Assembly: GCF_006716905.1 (NCBI RefSeq) | Contig: NZ_VFPV01000001.1 | Coordinates: 301,501-365,500 of the forward strand | Origin: Acidovorax temperans | Lineage (GTDB): Bacteria > Pseudomonadota > Gammaproteobacteria > Burkholderiales > Burkholderiaceae_C | Direction of reading: 5' to 3' | DNA length: 64,000 bases | Shown: piece by piece, positions 62,022-64,000 of the stretch | Position numbering within the stretch: position 1 is the first letter of the stretch | Layout of the letters: every line of letters starts with the position of its first letter | Notes under the pieces: model-generated | Told to the model about the DNA's origin: nothing | The model's database searches: none | The model's input: the letters and a program-made list of their open reading frames with translations, nothing else | Program-made: the position numbers and the translations under genes

Positions 62022-64000
62022 ATGTCCCGCACCCGAATGAACGGCGGCCGCGCCGATCACCCCCAATTTGCCCTGCCCCCCCTGGCCCGTGCCGCCCGCA
62101 TTGCGGCGCTGAGCGCCGCTGCACTGCTCACGCCGCTGGCTTACGCACAGGGCACGGCCACCACCGCACCGGCCACGGCCGCCAAGTCCTTTGCGATTGA
62201 GGCAGGCCCCCTGGCCCAGGTGCTGGCGCAGTACGCACACGCTGCCGGTGTGACCCTGGCCTTTGACGCCGCGCAGCTGGGCGGTGCCCGCTCTGGCGGA
62301 CTGCAAGGCAGCTATGGCGTGGACGCAGGTTTTGCCAAGGCGCTGGAGGGCACCGGCTGGCGCGCCGTGCGCGAGGCCAACGGCGCCTATGTGCTGCGCG
62401 CCGCGGCTGCGCCCGTGCAAAAGGCAGCGCTGGCCGAGGTGGTGGTTTCGGAAGAGGCCGAGGCCATTGGCGGCCTGCAAAAGACCTATTCGGGCGGCCA
62501 ACTGGCGCGTGGGGGCGACCTGGGCATGCTGGGCAAGACCGACTTGATGAACGTGCCGTTCAGCACCACCAACTACACCTCGGAGCTGATCGAAAACCAG
62601 CAGGCCCAAAGCGTGTCGGACGTGGTGATGAACGACGCATCGGTGCGCCCCCTGGCCGCACGCGGCGGCTTCGGTGACGAGTTCCAGATTCGTGGCCTCA
62701 CCCTGCCCAACGGCGACCTGGCCATCAACGGCCTGTATGGGCTGGCCCCCTCCACCCGCATTCCGCTGGAATCCATCGAGCGTGTGGAGGTGCTCAAAGG
62801 CCCGGGGGCGCTGACCAACGGCGTGGGCCCGAGCGGCAGCGTGGGCGGCAGCATCAACACCGTGCTCAAGCGCGCAGGCGATGTGCCGCTTACGCGCGTC
62901 ACCACCACATTCATGAGCCAAGCCAACCTGGCCGCGCATCTGGACGTGGGCCGCCGCTTTGGCGAAGACAACCAGTGGGGGGTGCGCGTCAACGGCCTGG
63001 TGCGCGGCGGCGAGGGCACCATTGACGAGGGCAAGCAGAACCTGAACCTGGGCTCGGTGGCGCTGGACTACGCAGGCGCACGCACCCGCTGGTCGCTGGA
63101 CGCCATGGCCACGCGCGGCCAGACCGACAACTTCCGCAACCACATCACCCTGCCAGCCGCTGTTGCCATCCCTGCCGTGCCCGACACGCGCACGGCCTGG
63201 TACCCAGGCACCCAGTTGAAAGACAACTTCAAACTGATGACGTCGCGCCTGGAGCATGACCTCACCGACAGCACCACCCTCTATGGCGGCGTGGGCTGGT
63301 CCAAGCTGGACTACATGCAGGACTTTCCTGGCGGCTCGGGGCTGAACGCGGCGGGCGACTTCACCGTGCGCAATGCGTGGTACGACCAGTACACCGACTC
63401 CAAGGCCGCCGACGCAGGCCTTCGCACCCGCTTCACGACGGGCTCCGTCAAGCACACCGTGGCGGTGGGCGTGAACTACATGGAGCAGGAGACGGGCTAC
63501 TTCTACGCCACCGGATCATCCGCAGCGTCCAACCTCTACAACCCGGTGCCTGCCCCGGCCATGACGGGCGTGCGCGGAGCACCCGCCAAGAGCGTGGAGA
63601 ACCTCCAGCACAGCGTGGCCATCGCCGACACCATGGGTTTTCTGGACGGGCGCCTGCTGGTCACGCTGGGGCTGCGCAGGCAGACCATGGACTACCAGGG
63701 CTTCAACGTGACCACGGGCGCGTCCACCAGCCAGTACAAGGCCAGCAGCACCACACCGCTGGCGGGGGTGGTCTTCAAGCCCGCCAAAAACACATCGATT
63801 TACGCCAACTACACCGCAGGCCTTTCGCGCGGCAGCAAGGTGTCGGAAACAGCCACCCCGCCCTATGACAATGCAGGCGAAACCATTCCGCCCTTCAAGT
63901 CCAAGCAGATCGAAGTGGGCGTGAAGGTGGACTGGGGCCGCATCACGACGCAGGCCGCCATCTACCAAATCAAACGGCCCAGCGCCTACGCTACGCCGTC
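62022..64000 (+). CDS. fecA: TonB-dependent siderophore receptor with signalling domain (3' end outside window)
   Basis: The frame is open from the ATG at 62022, with GAGGAAG as ribosome binding site, to the end of the window (659 codons). A signal peptide (RIAALSAAALLTPLAYAQG) is followed by a secretin/TonB short N-terminal (STN) signalling domain (FAIEAGPLAQVLAQYAHAAG, GGLQGSYGVDAGFAKALEGT), then the plug (LAARGGFGDEFQIRGLTLPN, ESIERVEVLKGPGALTNG) and the first part of the barrel. The STN domain together with fecI and fecR just upstream marks it as a transducing receptor that switches on its own transport genes. The siderophore cannot be named from the sequence. Confidence 0.93.
   Translation, partial: MSRTRMNGGRADHPQFALPPLARAARIAALSAAALLTPLAYAQGTATTAPATAAKSFAIEAGPLAQVLAQYAHAAGVTLAFDAAQLGGARSGGLQGSYGVDAGFAKALEGTGWRAVREANGAYVLRAAAAPVQKAALAEVVVSEEAEAIGGLQKTYSGGQLARGGDLGMLGKTDLMNVPFSTTNYTSELIENQQAQSVSDVVMNDASVRPLAARGGFGDEFQIRGLTLPNGDLAINGLYGLAPSTRIPLESIERVEVLKGPGALTNGVGPSGSVGGSINTVLKRAGDVPLTRVTTTFMSQANLAAHLDVGRRFGEDNQWGVRVNGLVRGGEGTIDEGKQNLNLGSVALDYAGARTRWSLDAMATRGQTDNFRNHITLPAAVAIPAVPDTRTAWYPGTQLKDNFKLMTSRLEHDLTDSTTLYGGVGWSKLDYMQDFPGGSGLNAAGDFTVRNAWYDQYTDSKAADAGLRTRFTTGSVKHTVAVGVNYMEQETGYFYATGSSAASNLYNPVPAPAMTGVRGAPAKSVENLQHSVAIADTMGFLDGRLLVTLGLRRQTMDYQGFNVTTGASTSQYKASSTTPLAGVVFKPAKNTSIYANYTAGLSRGSKVSETATPPYDNAGETIPPFKSKQIEVGVKVDWGRITTQAAIYQIKRPSAYATP

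Noticed and set aside
61830-63455. 541-codon minus-strand ORF opposite the TonB receptor
   Set aside because: Antisense to a receptor with signal peptide, STN and plug domains; it also covers the fecR-receptor gap repeat.

Overview
The window comes from a GC-rich betaproteobacterium, most likely Acidovorax or a close relative in the Comamonadaceae. The main reasons are the block gyrA-serC-pheA-tyrA-aroA/cmk-rpsA-ihfB-lapA-lapB with an aroA-cmk gene fusion, a 6S RNA gene behind zapA, a betaproteobacterial-type cbb3 oxidase cluster and a short palindromic repeat scattered through genes and gaps. No database search was possible. Names rest on motifs, lengths and gene order read from the sequence.

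Layout. 1-11.7 kb: housekeeping block (DNA gyrase A 3' end, serine and aromatic amino-acid synthesis, ribosomal protein S1, IHF beta, LPS-assembly proteins LapA/LapB, a ComEA-like protein). A 106-bp MITE-like element sits 10 bp before the serC start codon. 11.9-18.3 kb: a six-gene Mrp/Pha cation/proton antiporter operon, followed by crcB and a LOG-family gene. 19.7-29 kb: a cobalamin salvage operon on the minus strand, headed by a cobalamin riboswitch (btuB-cobU-[btuF'/'btuB chimera]-cobB-cobU-btuF-btuC-btuD-cobO). Its middle holds two truncated genes fused by a deletion. 29-30 kb: zapB-like, zapA and 6S RNA. 30-34.7 kb: a TauE-like exporter and two overlapping cyclic-di-GMP genes. 35-46.8 kb: the microaerobic respiration module (DsbD-like protein, hemN, fnr, ccoI-S-N-O-Q-P-G-H plus a small membrane protein, uspA), tied together by FNR boxes. 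46.8-52.6 kb: an accessory island with an IS5-family element split by a second IS, then an integron-type gene-cassette array. 52.7-58.6 kb: a malonate catabolism operon (gntR-malonyl-CoA decarboxylase-Bug receptor-enoyl-CoA hydratase-matB). 59.1-64 kb: lgt, then fecI-fecR and a TonB receptor running off the end.

The most notable part is the cassette array at 49.63-52.49 kb. Seven attC sites are all oriented on the minus strand, with no integrase in the window. They delimit six closely related 0.26-0.32-kb cassettes and one AT-rich two-gene cassette. In each small cassette an 81-99-codon ORF reads into the attC site, and in five of six it stops at the TAG of the attC core. The small cassettes also contain the palindromic repeat that recurs about a dozen times elsewhere in the window, including in frame inside aroA, both cobU genes and the enoyl-CoA hydratase gene.
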